A DNA stretch of 64,000 bases from NCBI GenBank assembly GCA_030280995.1, contig JASXTE010000004.1, forward strand, positions 15,096,501-15,160,500. The letters run 5' to 3'. Below are positions 12,060 through 22,420 of this stretch, piece by piece. The translations under genes were made by a program, and so were the position numbers. This DNA comes from Hemileia vastatrix. Taxonomy: Eukaryota; Basidiomycota; Pucciniomycetes; Pucciniales; Zaghouaniaceae. The stretch's first letter is position 1; each line of letters opens with the position of its first letter. Under the pieces are notes generated by a model that did not search any database, had not been told where the DNA came from, and saw nothing but the letters and a program-made list of their open reading frames with translations.

Positions 12060-12400
12060 AAGTGAAATTCGGAAAAAAGGCTCAACTTCAAAGGTCAAAA
12101 TCTCAGCAACCACTGAACCTAATTCAAACCTGTTTGAGGGAAATGAAATATATGCTTTAGTAGAATCTTCAGTTAAAGGACATGTGATTTAAATAAACCT
12201 AACCCTAATTTGTTACATAAAAAAATGAAATAAAAATTTAAATTGGGAAAAAAAAGGCTCAACTTTAACGGTCAATATCTCAGCAACCACTGAATCAAAT
12301 TCAAATCTGTTTGTGGGAAATGAAAGGTAGCCTTCAGGAGAATCTTCAGTAAAAAGAACATTAGATTTGAATAAACCTAACCCTAATTCCGAGTCTGATT
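12060..12400 (-). repeat. Two about 170-bp sub-repeats, minus strand (element B)
   Basis: Reverse-complement copies of the sub-repeats at 1428-2087: each holds the AGGTTCAG/CAGTGGTTGCTGAGA core and the TTTGTGGGAAATGAAA block, spaced about 170 bp apart. Further along, 12550-12800 reverse-complements to the same tract found at 1050-1290 and 21240-21470, which includes GTAAG splice-donor-like and TTTTTTAG acceptor-like signals. I read the tract as the intron-bearing 5' part of the oxygenase gene unit, not as separate ORFs. Confidence 0.5.
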
Positions 12401-13541
12401 TTCAAAATTTTACAAAAACTTGAAAAGTGGTAATGAAGATGAGATCAAAAGGAGTTTTATAAGTTCACTGTTATCCAGATAAGAGTCATACATATATTTA
12501 AGTATGAACTTTTCATAAAAGAAATGAGATATCATATAGGCATTAAAAAAAGGAGATGAAACTTACCTTGATTGAAAAGTAGGAAAAATAGAGTGAGAAA
12601 GATTGATGTTGGAATTGTGGGGAAATTGAATATGGAGTAAGTGAAATGCATAAAGAATGTGCAATGTATGTGTTTCAATGAAATGGAGCCAAAAAAAAGT
12701 GAAATAAGGGAAAGGGGGGATAATGACCATGCCAAGGAGGGATGAAGAGTAGGGTGATGGAGCTAAAAAAGAATGTAAAGAGGGAGAGAAAAAAAAGGTT
12801 AATTATACCATTGAAATCCAAAATAACCACTTACAAAAAAAATTTAGATAAAAAAAATAAAATAAACAGAAAAAAACAAAAAAAATTATAATTAGTAATC
12901 AAAAAATCAAAAAAAAAAGAATAAAGTGACTTACCTGGAGAGATGAGATGACAAAATTAATGAAACCAAATTGTTTGAGGGATGTTGGAGGAGAATAGGA
13001 AAAGGATATGAGGGATGAATGAAAAAAAAAAATCACTGACAAAACATGCGATTTCAGAAAATATGCAATTTCATGTTGAGCTGGTGAAAGAAAACCAATG
13101 AGCCATCCAAAAAAAAAATTTCACCGTAAATTCCAAAAAAAAATGAATATGCAACAAACCAAAATACCAACCCAAGTGAATGAAGTACACAAAGAGGACA
13201 TTTGGAGAGTACAAAATGGTATGGGAAAGAAAGGGATGATGTGGCCAACATGTGGTTTTGAAAAAAAAATCACAAAAAAAGTGCTGATTTGAGGTCAGAA
13301 CTGACACCCATTTTTGAAATAAGTGACTTTTTTGCAAAATTTAAGTGCTGATTTGGTTTGAAATCTGCACTTAAGTTAAGTGCGGATTTGCCAGAACTGA
13401 CACCCCCTATTGTATTAACTGACTTATTTTACTTATGTATACATATTGTATACTCCCACTTATTGACCCCATGTGTAATAAATGTGTCTAGAATATTCTC
13501 TATGCATATTTTACTCAGTCCTGGGGATATCCAGGCTGACA

Positions 13542-13630
13542 CATATATATAAATTATAAGCTTAATTCAATCAAGGTTATCTTAATTTAACCATAAGGAT
13601 TACTCAGTCCTGGGGATACCTAGGCTGACA
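13542..13630 (+). mobile_element. Terminal fragment of a family-1-like LTR
   Basis: The last 90 bp of a family-1 LTR, ending ACTCAGTCCTGGGGATACC then TAGGCTGACA, nearly identical to 3340-3392. It directly abuts the 3' end of the family-2 LTR, which ends with almost the same 30 bp. The shared terminus shows that the two LTR families are related. Confidence 0.65.
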
Positions 13631-13863
13631 ATCCCCCACCACCCACATACCAATTTAAAGTAAGCCATGTCAGCAAATTAAAAACACTTGGGAAACATTG
13701 TGTCACATTTGCAGTGCAGGTGTCAATGTCCCACAATGAAACATGACATGGTGCAAAGCCCTTTTTCATATTAAATTTAAATGAGTGGGTGTTTACTGAA
13801 TATGTGTCAGGGATGATTTTCAAAAATTCAGTTTACTCTGTCAGTAGTAAAGGGGGGTGCATA

Positions 13864-13942
13864 CACTGGTGATTTCAGTAAATTCATTAACCAATGCTGT
13901 AGCAATATTCATTTTGTTACTCATAATTTACTGACACAGTGG
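13864..13942. repeat. Short imperfect inverted repeat (MITE-like)
   Basis: CACTGGTGATTTCAGTAAATT at the left pairs with the right arm ending AATTTACTGACACAGTGG, leaving a central loop of about 25 bp. It is followed by TAGATGCTCTAA, resembling the GATGCTC-TAA end of the Harbinger-like element at 15499-16462, so it may be the right end of another member of that family. The remaining DNA to about 14580 shows no gene. Confidence 0.4.
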
Positions 13943-14612
13943 TAGATGCTCTAACCACATCTACCTCTGTTTTGGAAAAAAATAAGTATATAATTGCATT
14001 TTACTTGGTCATTTCATAATGAATTTCAGTATTAAACCACCCTATGTAGGTTTTTTTACCAATCACCACATTTAGTTAATATTAAACCCTTGGACTTTGG
14101 CAGTCATTAGGCAAACCTCAACTGCTAATTCTTTTATGCATGTCATTCATTTTTCTCATTGAATAGCTTGGTAAAAAAGAATAAGAGTATATTATTTCCT
14201 ATGTATGTTTAGAGAGCACTTTTTCTAGTGGTTGACTGGAATGTGCAGCCAGTAGTGTAAAATAGTGAAAATTGATAAAATTTGGTGATGAGTAGTGAGT
14301 GTAGTTACTTTAAAAGATAATTTTTGAAAAAGTGGTAGAATCAAGGGTACAATTAAGTATCTTGATGAGCAATGAAAAATGAAAAAAAAATTGTCAGGGA
14401 GAGGTGTAAGTTAATGATGCAAGGTAAGTATCTGTAAGTATATATACTTGTACCCAATATTTGCTGAAAGGAATAGCTAATGTGAGGTGTAAATGACATG
14501 GTTCCAGTGTAGACAATCCTATAGTAATAGCTATAGGCCTTGACCAAGGGAGTTGGAGAAAAAAATTGAGAGAAAACCCCTGTCCCTTTGAGAAATACCG
14601 GGTGAGATTAAT

Positions 14613-14912
14613 TTGCTACAGAATATTAGAGACTGTTACAATACCCCTTCCAAAACACTTCTTGACTGCTTAACAAGCCAAGACAGTAGCCTAGATGGAC
14701 CACAGAGCAAAACAAACCTGAAATGCAGAAAGATACACACCAGAAAACCAAAAAAACAATGTGCACTTGTTGCACAGAAAACAGCAATAATACTTGATGA
14801 AGGTTGCAAAGCTACACCAGAGAAGCCAGTTGCCAAAGTTAAATCAAATGAAGAGCTCACCTTGCAACAAACACAGCCAATTGTGGCCAAAAAAACAATG
14901 AAAACTGAGTGA
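14613..14912 (+). CDS. Hypothetical Lys/Thr-rich ORF, doubtful
   Basis: A 99-codon open frame, strongly basic in its middle (R-K-I-H-T-R-K-P-K-K-Q) with a Glu/Gln/Thr-rich C-terminus. No domain, signal peptide or homologous neighbour is recognised. It lies between terminal-repeat-like sequences (TAGATGCTC at about 13944 and TAGATGCCC at about 15443), so it may be a relic of a transposon accessory protein. The overlapping minus frame at 14636-14890 is taken as a shadow. Sequence 14913-15480 holds no further gene that I can see. Confidence 0.25.
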   Translation: MLQNIRDCYNTPSKTLLDCLTSQDSSLDGPQSKTNLKCRKIHTRKPKKQCALVAQKTAIILDEGCKATPEKPVAKVKSNEELTLQQTQPIVAKKTMKTE

Positions 14913-15498
14913 GAAACACTGATCTAATTACCAGATGGTTGATTGATAATTAAAGTTGCCCCAAACTGTCTTCCAGTGTGTACACACAGATCCCCCCCTC
15001 TAAAAAATCTATGCTACAGCAACAAATTTGGCAATTCCGACAGCCAAATCGCATAAAAACCCTCTAGAAATGCTCCTCAGCATGCTACAACCAAGGCAGC
15101 CAGGCCCCCTGAAGCCGTAAAACCACTAAAAACAACAAAAAAAACTATAAAATAACAGAAAACACCTTAAACCTTAAAATATGCTAAAAAATCATCGGGA
15201 CATAAAACGTAGAGAAAAACCAGGGCTATCCAATGATAATAGTCTCATCTCCATAGCTTCAATGTTCAGCCTGTGAATCCAGAATAACACCATAAACAGA
15301 AATCAATGCCATTAAAGACATCATCAAACAGTACCAAACTACACAACAAAGGCCCCAGCCAATGTTGGATGACCACACTGGAATATATATATGCATGAAA
15401 TAGTTAAGTATGCATAGAGTGGAGTGTTGCTGACATGGTGTTAGATGCCCTAGCACAACTATCTATACATATAAAAGAACTATCTTTCTATTATATAA

Positions 15499-16462
15499 GA
15501 GCATCTGCAGCTGTTTCAGCAAATATTCAGTAGCTATATGCATTTTACTGGTGCCATTTGTTACTTAATTGCAATATTCATCAGCCATATGTGAATTCTT
15601 TAACTAAACATGTGTTAAAAAGTATTCATCAATTGTGTAACTCATTCAATAACTACTAGCATATCCATTTCACACTTCGACTCATACAAACACATCCCCA
15701 ATAACACGGAACAACAATTCATGCACATTATGGATGAACTGCAATCTATTGAAGAAGAAGAAATCATATTTAGAGAACTTTGAGAGTCAATGAATTCAAG
15801 TAATAAATCCTACAGAAAAATATTTATTAATCACAATTGCATTGATGGACATCACTAGCTTATGAAAGACTACTTTAATACTAATAGTACCTACAACTCA
15901 AACATGTTTCACTGCTGTTTTTGCATTGGTAAAACTCTATTTCTTAAAATTTCTAACAATATACAGCCACATGATGTATATTGGACGCAGAAGACTGTAA
16001 GTCAAATGTGGAGCACTCGGGTTTCTCACTGATGCCTATCCATGGACAGAGAGCAAGTTGTCCTTCTAGGAGGTGTCAATTAGGACACTGTTTTTTTCTT
16101 AGATTCAGTCAACATAAATGAGTTATTATTGAGCCATTATAGATGAGAAGGTATGGCTGAAGTGTTTAATGCAAATATATGTAGTAATTGAATGAATAGT
16201 AGTGGCTATTGTTGTGTGAAGTGAGGGTGAGAAAACAGATAAGTAATTAATGAGGCGTGTCTGGCTTCAGTAGGTAATGGTTGAGTCGAAAAAAAGTGGC
16301 GCGAGGTTTTGGCAATTACAGAAGCTACTCAAGCAACTTTGCTCATTTGATTAGATGACTACAGAATAAATTAGTTACTAGAGTGCAATTGAGCAACGAT
16401 TGGGGAATAAGTCGGTAAAATATGCATACTGAACCACTTTACCGACACGGCTGGGGATGCTC
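15499..16462. mobile_element. Harbinger-type TIR element with TSD TAA
   Basis: The left end GAGCATCTGCAGCTGTTTCA and the right end, which reverse-complements to GAGCATCCCCAGCCGTGTCG, form imperfect TIRs that stay alignable for about 60 bp. TAA flanks both sides (15496-15498 and 16463-16465), the TWA target duplication expected of PIF/Harbinger elements. It encodes only a broken transposase fragment (15723-15960), so it is non-autonomous. The TIR differs from the AGGGGG family of elements A-C, so this is a separate family. Confidence 0.75.
15723..15960 (+). pseudogene. Harbinger/plant-transposon-type transposase N-terminal fragment
   Basis: Starting at an ATG at 15723, the frame has an acidic E-E-E-E-I-I-F block, then after a stop S-Y-R-K-I-F-I-N-H, then L-M-K-D-Y-F-N-T-N-S-T-Y and M-F-H-C-C-F. 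This resembles the conserved R-R-Y-I-x-R-D-R-E-x-G-H-x-R-L-x-x-D-Y-F-x-x-x-P-x-Y-x-x-x-x-F-R-R-R-F of 'plant transposon protein' transposases. Two in-frame stops (near 15783 and 15857) and loss of everything after K-T-L-F-L-K make it non-functional. It supports the Harbinger assignment independently of the TIRs and TSD. Confidence 0.5.
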
Positions 16463-16577
16463 TAAAAACATTAGTGCCCTAACTTCCTAAAAAATAGGAA
16501 ATCGTGCCGCTAACCTAACTTCCCCCGACCCGCCCAAATCCCCTTACCTTAATCATGCCTATCATGCAATGTGTGTG

Positions 16578-16620
16578 CGAGCCTGCTGTCCGTCTGCGTA
16601 GCAGACGGGTAGCGGGCTCG
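16578..16620. repeat. GC-rich 20-bp-stem hairpin
   Basis: Left arm CGAGCCTGCTGTCCGTCTGC and a right arm reverse-complementing to CGAGCCCGCTACCCGTCTGC pair over 17 of 20 positions around a GTA loop. It stands out in AT-rich sequence. It is not followed by a T-run and no gene abuts it, so it is not an obvious terminator. The surrounding 16466-17250 shows no coding sequence that I can support. Confidence 0.55.
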
Positions 16621-17255
16621 TTGTATCTTAAAAGATTTGGATCAACAGCAGCTCCTCACAGCCGCCTTCCCTTGTAACCGAGCCTTTTTAATGCGGTTAT
16701 AAAGAAGGGTAAGAAGAAATGTGACGACGGTCTTACATCTCTCTTCAGGAAATTTAAGGCAAGTGCGATAGTCATTTGTCTAGTTTAGTCGAAAATAGTT
16801 AAGTAAATTCTTCGAGGGTCTTAGTTACTCGTAGGATAATTTAAACTTACGCAGCGTCTCAAACTTCTGACGATTACAAAACTTCTCATTGATCCTTGAT
16901 TTCGAAAACCCTGCTCTTCTCTGCCAAGAGATTCTTAAAATTTTGAAACCTACACAAAAAGCCGGCTTCTTGAAACAGGGTTAAACCCTTTGATGGAGAG
17001 TTTCTGGTCATCTTCTCTTATTTGCATTCAGTTTTAGTTCTGAAAACTATTCATACAGCGTACAAACGGTAGAGAATCCATTCCCTGAATTGGCCCTTTT
17101 TTTCTCAATTTTTTTTTTCTAAAAAATAAAAAAATATAAGCCAGTAATGTTTAAAGTGTTTTTGTACGTTTTTTATTTGCTTTTATTATTATTTGTGGGG
17201 AATACCTGAAGAAAAAAAAAACAAGGGTCAATCACGATGTGGAAGATTATTTGTA

Positions 17256-17416
17256 CAGCTAAATTAAAAAAGGTTGGTGCAACTTTTCAAAATTTTGCTC
17301 AACGTACCCAGCATTTTTGGTGGGCAACAGGCTAGCAGGATGAAATAATGAGGGTAAATGCTGGGTAAGTGGAGCAAAACTGTGGAAAGCTGCACAAACC
17401 ATTTTCAATGTAGCTG
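17256..17416. mobile_element. 161-bp MITE with TA duplication
   Basis: The left arm begins CAGCTAAATTAAAAAAGGTT and the right arm reverse-complements to CAGCTACATTGAAAATGGTT. The two arms pair over about 65 bp, including TTTTGCTCMACKTACCCAGC. TA lies on both sides (17254-17255 and 17417-17418), as in Tc1/mariner-derived (Stowaway-like) MITEs. It contains no coding sequence and lies about 0.6 kb upstream of the small secreted-protein gene. Confidence 0.7.
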
Positions 17417-17817
17417 TAATCGTTCACTCTTTGAGGGCTGTGTTGGGAAGAAGTGTAACAACGGCTACATATACGTTTTAAGACATGTATGATAGTAATT
17501 TGTTTTGTTTTCGGCTATATCAAGAAAAGTTGATGACCAAGTTATATATTTTCTACAACTTGGAAAAGAAATTCGAATATAAAGTCAACCTATTTGAATC
17601 CAAACAACTGTGCCAAGTTGAAGAAAACTTACAGACTTGAGCAGAAAGCATTATTGGGATATCTGTAGTCGCAAATATGTAACATCTCAACTACTTCGAG
17701 GGTTTTATTGTCTTCTATGATGATCTGAAGTCATTTGAATGAGTTCAGAGCACTACGCAGGGCTCTTTTTTCAAAGTCTACCCAGCCCTTACAGTTTTTT
17801 TATGGTTTCTGAATGGC

Positions 17818-17825
17818 TATAAAAG
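17818..17825 (+). promoter_or_regulatory. TATA box of the small secreted-protein gene
   Basis: TATAAAAG lies 174-181 bp before the start codon at 17999. A transcript starting about 30 bp downstream would have a pyrimidine-rich 5' leader of about 140 nt. Position and sequence fit a RNA polymerase II core promoter, but no transcript evidence is available. Confidence 0.45.
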
Positions 17826-17998
17826 ATTGTGAAATGGTCCACACATTATTATTCTACATTCACAACAAATTTCAATCTACCAGTCTTGCTCTTTTTTATT
17901 TGAAAACTTTAAACTAGTTAGCTTGAAGCTAATAATATTCTTCTTTCTTGATTATATATCAATCCTTTTCTTAAAAAAATAAACTAAGCTCATTTAAA

Positions 17999-18319
17999 AT
18001 GCTTTCATCAACTTTTGGATTTACATTTTTTTTCATGTTCTTAATTTTGGCTCCTCAAGTGTGGATGGCCCCTACACCAGATATGCTTGATGGTGAAGGT
18101 TCTAACTCTATTGGGTCTTCCTTGTCGGTTAATTTTCATTCTTATAATTACCTACGAATGTGTTTTTAACTCTTTTTTTAAAAAAATAAAAATAGAGTTG
18201 CTCGTCAATTTGAGGATCCTATTATTGAAGGACCTAGTCCAACCCCGGGATTAGGGAAAACTCCAACTAATGGGGGAGGAAATAAGAAGAAAGCCGCTGC
18301 GGGAGGAAGTAAGTCTTAA
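17999..18319 (+). CDS. Predicted small secreted protein, two exons, 82 residues
   Basis: Exon 1 (17999-18123) encodes an N-terminal signal-peptide-like segment: M-L-S-S-T followed by a strongly hydrophobic F-G-F-T-F-F-F-M-F-L-I-L-A core and a plausible cleavage after V-W-M-A. A 72-nt intron (18124-18195) ends in AATAG and restores one open frame into exon 2 (18196-18319). Exon 2 encodes V-A-R-Q-F-E-D-P-I-I-E-G-P, a Pro/Gly/Lys-rich tail and a TAA stop. The donor used (GTCGGT) is weak, but the better-looking GTTAAT three bases on does not keep the frame. The mature protein has no cysteine and no known domain. Size and export signal fit rust secreted proteins in general; function is unknown. 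Confidence 0.55.
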
Positions 18320-19131
18320 ACCATTGATGGTTTGCGTGGCACGAATGGCACTCGTGATTATTAAGGTACTCTGAAAAAAAAGTGAGTAAAAGACATCAAG
18401 ATAAGAATACGAAAGACTCTTCTCTCTTAATTTTTGAAGTAATTAGTTCAATTAACTTTTTATCTGTTTAGTACGAATTTCCTCCGAATTCCTTACATTC
18501 AAAAGGTCTCAAATATGAGTTTCACTGTTTTCTGTACAAAATCTTCGTTTTAACTTTGTAGTCGCGGAAATGTTTCACTTTTGTTTTATTCTTTACTAGA
18601 AATCTTGACATATGGTGTATAAATACTTAGCCCTGATAAACATTGTGTTTCTAAGATTATTAAAATTAAGTAGGGGATCTTGAATGTAATAAATGTTCAA
18701 AAACAAGTTCCCAAAAGTCGCCTTTGGCATTGTAGCTATGATTTGTGTTCTGACTACGAACAATGATTCATTCATGTTAGCGTTATCAAAAAACTTCAAA
18801 GCAATTGCGTGTCCGATAAAAAAACATCTCTGATCCCTTTTTTCCAATTGGAAAGGAAGAGAAAAATTGAAAAAAATTAAAAATTAATAGTGAAAAAAAT
18901 AGCTTGCATATCGTGAGAAAGATGTATGCTCAAGACAAGTAATTAAAAAATACATTTTATCGCAATGAATTCAGCGAAAGATTGCTTTATGGGGATGAAT
19001 TCAGATAAAAAATTATTCTTTGTCCCACAATTTGCACATTTCCCTACATTTCTTTGACTATAATATTCAAATCATCCTTTCTGTCAGCCAGGGTATACCA
19101 AGAGCCCAATAAATTGTACAGTGGGTGGAAG
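18320..19131. other. Intergenic, no gene seen
   Basis: AT-rich sequence following the secreted-protein gene. The open minus frame at 18596-18847 has no family resemblance and no codon-use or motif support, so I do not call it. No repeat of note was found until the LTR target site GGTAT at 19132. Confidence 0.5.
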
Positions 19132-20171
19132 GGTATTGTCAGCCTAGGTATCTCTAGGACTGAGTATTTCTTATGGTTAAAATAAGATAACCTTAATTGA
19201 AATAAGCTTATAAGTTAAAATCATGTTTATATTACTTATATATATGGTTATAATGCTTATATATATATTTATTACACTATTATATGACTTATATGAATTT
19301 AAATAGCTTATCCATAGCCCCATAATACTTATTAAGGTGCAAATGTAGTCATAATATACTTATCTTAAGTGATATTAAGTAATTAGAGACATACATAAGA
19401 TTATATGTATGCATAAACCTCATATTCAGTGGAATATGCAGTTATACTATGTATATATAGGTCTATATGCAGGTTTAACCCTCTAAATAGCCTATAAGCA
19501 TTATTTTTCTGCTTATTTAAGGTCATATGGAAATATTCAATGGGCTCACCATGCCTACACAAGCATATACACATTTTTCAGGTGCATATATCCAGGTTGG
19601 AAAACTTAATCTGCTTCCTCTAATGAATTTTTGTGGATTTATGGGTTGGGATATGATTACAGGGTTAATGTGGATGCTTGGGGATATTATTGGGGGCTTG
19701 GAAAGTTGATTTGGTTCCTTTATATGCTTTGGGTTTGATTTTATTCACTTTGGATGAGTTATTTTACCTGTTTACTTATGGTATCCGCTTTTATCTGTTT
19801 TCTCTATTTATGGTATGGGTGTATGATATCAGTAATTATGATGGAGGGTCATCACTGGAGGTCTGGGTGTTGAAACTGCTTGAAGTGGATACCATGGGGA
19901 GGTGATGAGCCCTCAAAGTGCTGTAATTACCAGGGATAGCAGTGACATCATCTGGATTGAAGGTCTGTACACTATGGTGGATTTTGTTATAAGTAAAAGA
20001 GGATTTGGAAAATTATTGGACATCACTTACTTACTACACATTAAATAAACATTATTAAACAATTATAATCATATATAAATATATTTAAAAAGCCCTTATA
20101 AATTGATATTATCTTTATATTAGGGGGTATCAATGTTCAGGGATCTGCAATTAGGGATCAGGAATTTTTTT

Positions 20172-20263
20172 GCCGGGATCAGACATTATTAATTGCAGAA
20201 GATTCTTATCCACTAGCCCCAGGGCTAGTGGATAAGGATTGCACAATAATGAATTATCCCGCC
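20172..20263. repeat. Subterminal inverted repeat of element C
   Basis: GCCGGGAT...TTATCCACTAGCCC on the left pairs with GGGCTAGTGGATAA...ATCCCGCC on the right. The central 14 bp on each side are perfect and the arms extend about 45 bp with mismatches. Elements A and B have a shorter equivalent at the same distance from the TIR (AAATCCGCACTT facing AAGTGCGGATTT). Confidence 0.7.
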
Positions 20264-20583
20264 TCTTATACCCCAATTTCCATTCCTAATTCCTGATCCC
20301 AAACTCATCCCATCTATGATTGATTTGTAAGCAAATCACATGACATATAATTGCAGATTCCATCCTTATGTGTCTCTTCACTCAATGCTACTTAATTTCG
20401 GTTGTGAGCACATAACATTTTTTCTCATCCTTATGTGTCTCTTCACTCTATGATGCTGAATTTAAGTGGCAAACACATAACATTTTTTTCTATCTACACA
20501 CCCCACCTGCTCATTTAATGGCAAATTCCCACTTCCCACTCATCACCTAAACCATGTACCAACAACCTTTTCTATCAAAAATA

Positions 20584-20760
20584 ATGAAGGGCCTCCCTAC
20601 TAGGAAGAAACTTCACTCAGCTATGAATGCTATCACTTAAACTTTAGCTTCTGACTCTTATTCTGACTTGGGTTTGGAAGACACTTTATCTTACATGTCT
20701 CTTCAATTATCTTTATGAAGAAGAGGATTCCAAACCTTTACCAGCTCTCCCCTCCCTTGA
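20584..20760 (+). pseudogene. Transposase N-terminal remnant (element C)
   Basis: From the ATG at 20584 the frame gives K-L-H-S-A-M-N-A-I-T, a stop, then S-D-S-Y-S-D-L-G-L-E-D-T, corresponding to D-K-L-H-K-A-M-T-F-M and S-D-S-D-L-E-E-D of the transposase in element B. It is broken by stops and lost beyond about 20760, where the oxygenase upstream region begins, as in element A. Confidence 0.4.
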
Positions 20761-21619
20761 ATCACAAAACATTCTTTCCACCAGCATACACTCTGTAATT
20801 ATGCCAACCACCCTCCAACATTTTTAAACACAACCCTTTTGTTTTTTTTTCATACTCTCCAAATCTTCAACTTCTGTTCTTTATTCACTTGGCTTGGTGT
20901 TTTTGTTTTTGGATATTCATTTTTATTTTGAAGTTATGGTGAATGTCTCATTTTTTTCATTCACCAGCTCAACATGAAATTGCATAATTATTCACTGTTT
21001 CTTTTTTTGCATTCATTCCTCATATCCTTTTCCTCCTCTCCTCCAACATCGTTCAAAAAAATTTGGTTTCATTTATTTTCTCATCTCATCTCTCCAGGTA
21101 AGTCATTTTATCCATTTTTTTTGAAATTTTGATTACTAATTATAATTTTTTTTGTTTTTTTTCTGTTTTTTTTATGTTTCTAATTTTTTTTGCAAGTGGT
21201 TATTTTTGATATTAATGGTAAAATTAACCTTTTTTTCTCTCCCTCTTTACTTTCTTTTTTAGCTCCATCACCCTACTCTTCAACCCTCCTTGAAATGGTC
21301 ATTATACCCCCTTTCCCCTATTTCATGTTTTTTTGGTTCCATGTCATTAAAACACATACATTGCTCATTCTTTACACATTTCACTTACTCCATATTCAAT
21401 TTCCCCATAATTCCAACAGCAATCTTTCTCACTCTATTTTTCCTACTTTTCAATCTAGGTAAGTTTCATCTCCTTTTTTTCATGCCTATATGATATCTCA
21501 TTCCTTCTATGAAAATTTCATACTTAAATATATGTATGAAACTTATCTGGATAACAGTGAACTTATTAAACTCCTTTTGTTCTCATCTCCATTACCACTT
21601 TTCAAGTTTTTGTAAAATT

Positions 21620-21990
21620 TTGAAAATAAAACTCTGAATTAGGGTTAGATTAATTCAAATCTAATGTCCTTTTTACTGAAGATTCTTCTGAAGGCTACCT
21701 TTTATTTCCTACAAACATATTTGAATTTGGTTCAGTCATTGCTGAGATATTGACTGTTGAAGTTAAGCCTTTTTTTCCCTATTTAAATTATTTTATTTCA
21801 TTTTTTTATATAAAAAATTAGGATTAGGTTTGTTTGAATCACATTTACTTTTACTGAAGACTCTTCTGAAGGCTATATTTCATTTTCCAAAAACAGATTT
21901 GAATTTGCTTCAGTGGTTCCTGAGATATTGACCTTTAAAGTTGAGCCTTTTTTCCAAATATCACTTAATTTATTTTGTGTTTTTATATTT
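21620..21990 (+). repeat. Two about 170-bp sub-repeats (element C)
   Basis: Units at about 21620-21800 and 21815-21990 match the sub-repeats at 1428-2087, with the same AGGGTTAG, CTTCTGAAGGCTA, CAGTG-TT-CTGAGATATTGA and AAAGTTGAGCCT words. They again lie upstream of oxygenase coding remnants. Confidence 0.55.
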
Positions 21991-22183
21991 CCCAATTAGA
22001 GAATAAGGCTTCTGAAATTCATATCTGATGATTATCTAGGATTTTGTCTCCCAAATCTTAGGATCACTCAATTATTTCTTTTCAAATTGCTTTAAAATAT
22101 TTTATATTTGTGAATTTCAATCTAATCATAAACTGGCCAAGAAAGCCAGACTTCACAATTGGACAGATATCACCACACAATAT

Positions 22184-22417
22184 GGGGGGTGGACTTGCTA
22201 GCAAGTCCGCAAACTTGGACTTAAACTCACCATAGATTGAACACACATTGAGCTATTGATAATGGAACCATACAATCAGGAATGAACACCACTCAGCAGA
22301 ACAGTTTTAGGTGGGTGTTCAAGTAAATTTCAGTTTGGGTTCAGTATTAGTTCAGTCTGAGTTACATCTCAGTTCCATCTCAGTTCAGGTTGAGGACTTG
22401 CTAGAAATTCCCCCTCC
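22184..22417. mobile_element. 234-bp MITE with self-complementary ends, TSD TAT
   Basis: The left end GGGGGGTGGACTTGCTAGCA continues to complete the palindrome GGACTTGCTAGCAAGTCC. The right end contains GGACTTGCTAG followed by AAATTCCCCCTCC. TAT lies on both sides (22181-22183 and 22418-22420). It has no coding sequence and carries several GTTCAGT/CAGTT direct repeats. It interrupts the oxygenase remnant of element C. Confidence 0.6.
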
Positions 22418-22420
22418 TAT

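Larger units (their letters stand above)
9911..13408. mobile_element. Harbinger-like TIR element B carrying transposase and oxygenase remnants
   Basis: Both ends carry AGGGGGTGTCAGTTCTGG in inverted orientation and the match extends about 30 bp. The flanks are ATT on both sides (9908-9910 and 13409-13411), and the homologous LTR at 27.1 kb shows the unoccupied site with a single ATT. Inside, on the plus strand, is a transposase pseudogene (10205-10842). On the minus strand are an oxygenase pseudogene (11958-11341) and its upstream sub-repeats (about 12400-12060). In A and C the oxygenase part lies in the opposite orientation relative to the transposase remnant, so the cargo has inverted in one lineage. 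Confidence 0.85.
8547..13541 (+). mobile_element. LTR, family 2, split by Harbinger-like element B
   Basis: 8547-9910 plus 13412-13541 together align with the uninterrupted LTR at 25742-27235: the same CAGGCT start, the same middle (for example TATAAATGGTATACA, then a GGTCC/TGGTCC block) and the same end CCAGGCTGACA. The 3.5 kb in between is element B. The start is mutated (TTTCAGG for TGTCAGG) and no matching 5-bp flank was found, so this LTR has been truncated or rearranged. Immediately after it, 13542-13630 is the terminal 90 bp of a family-1-like LTR. Confidence 0.75.
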
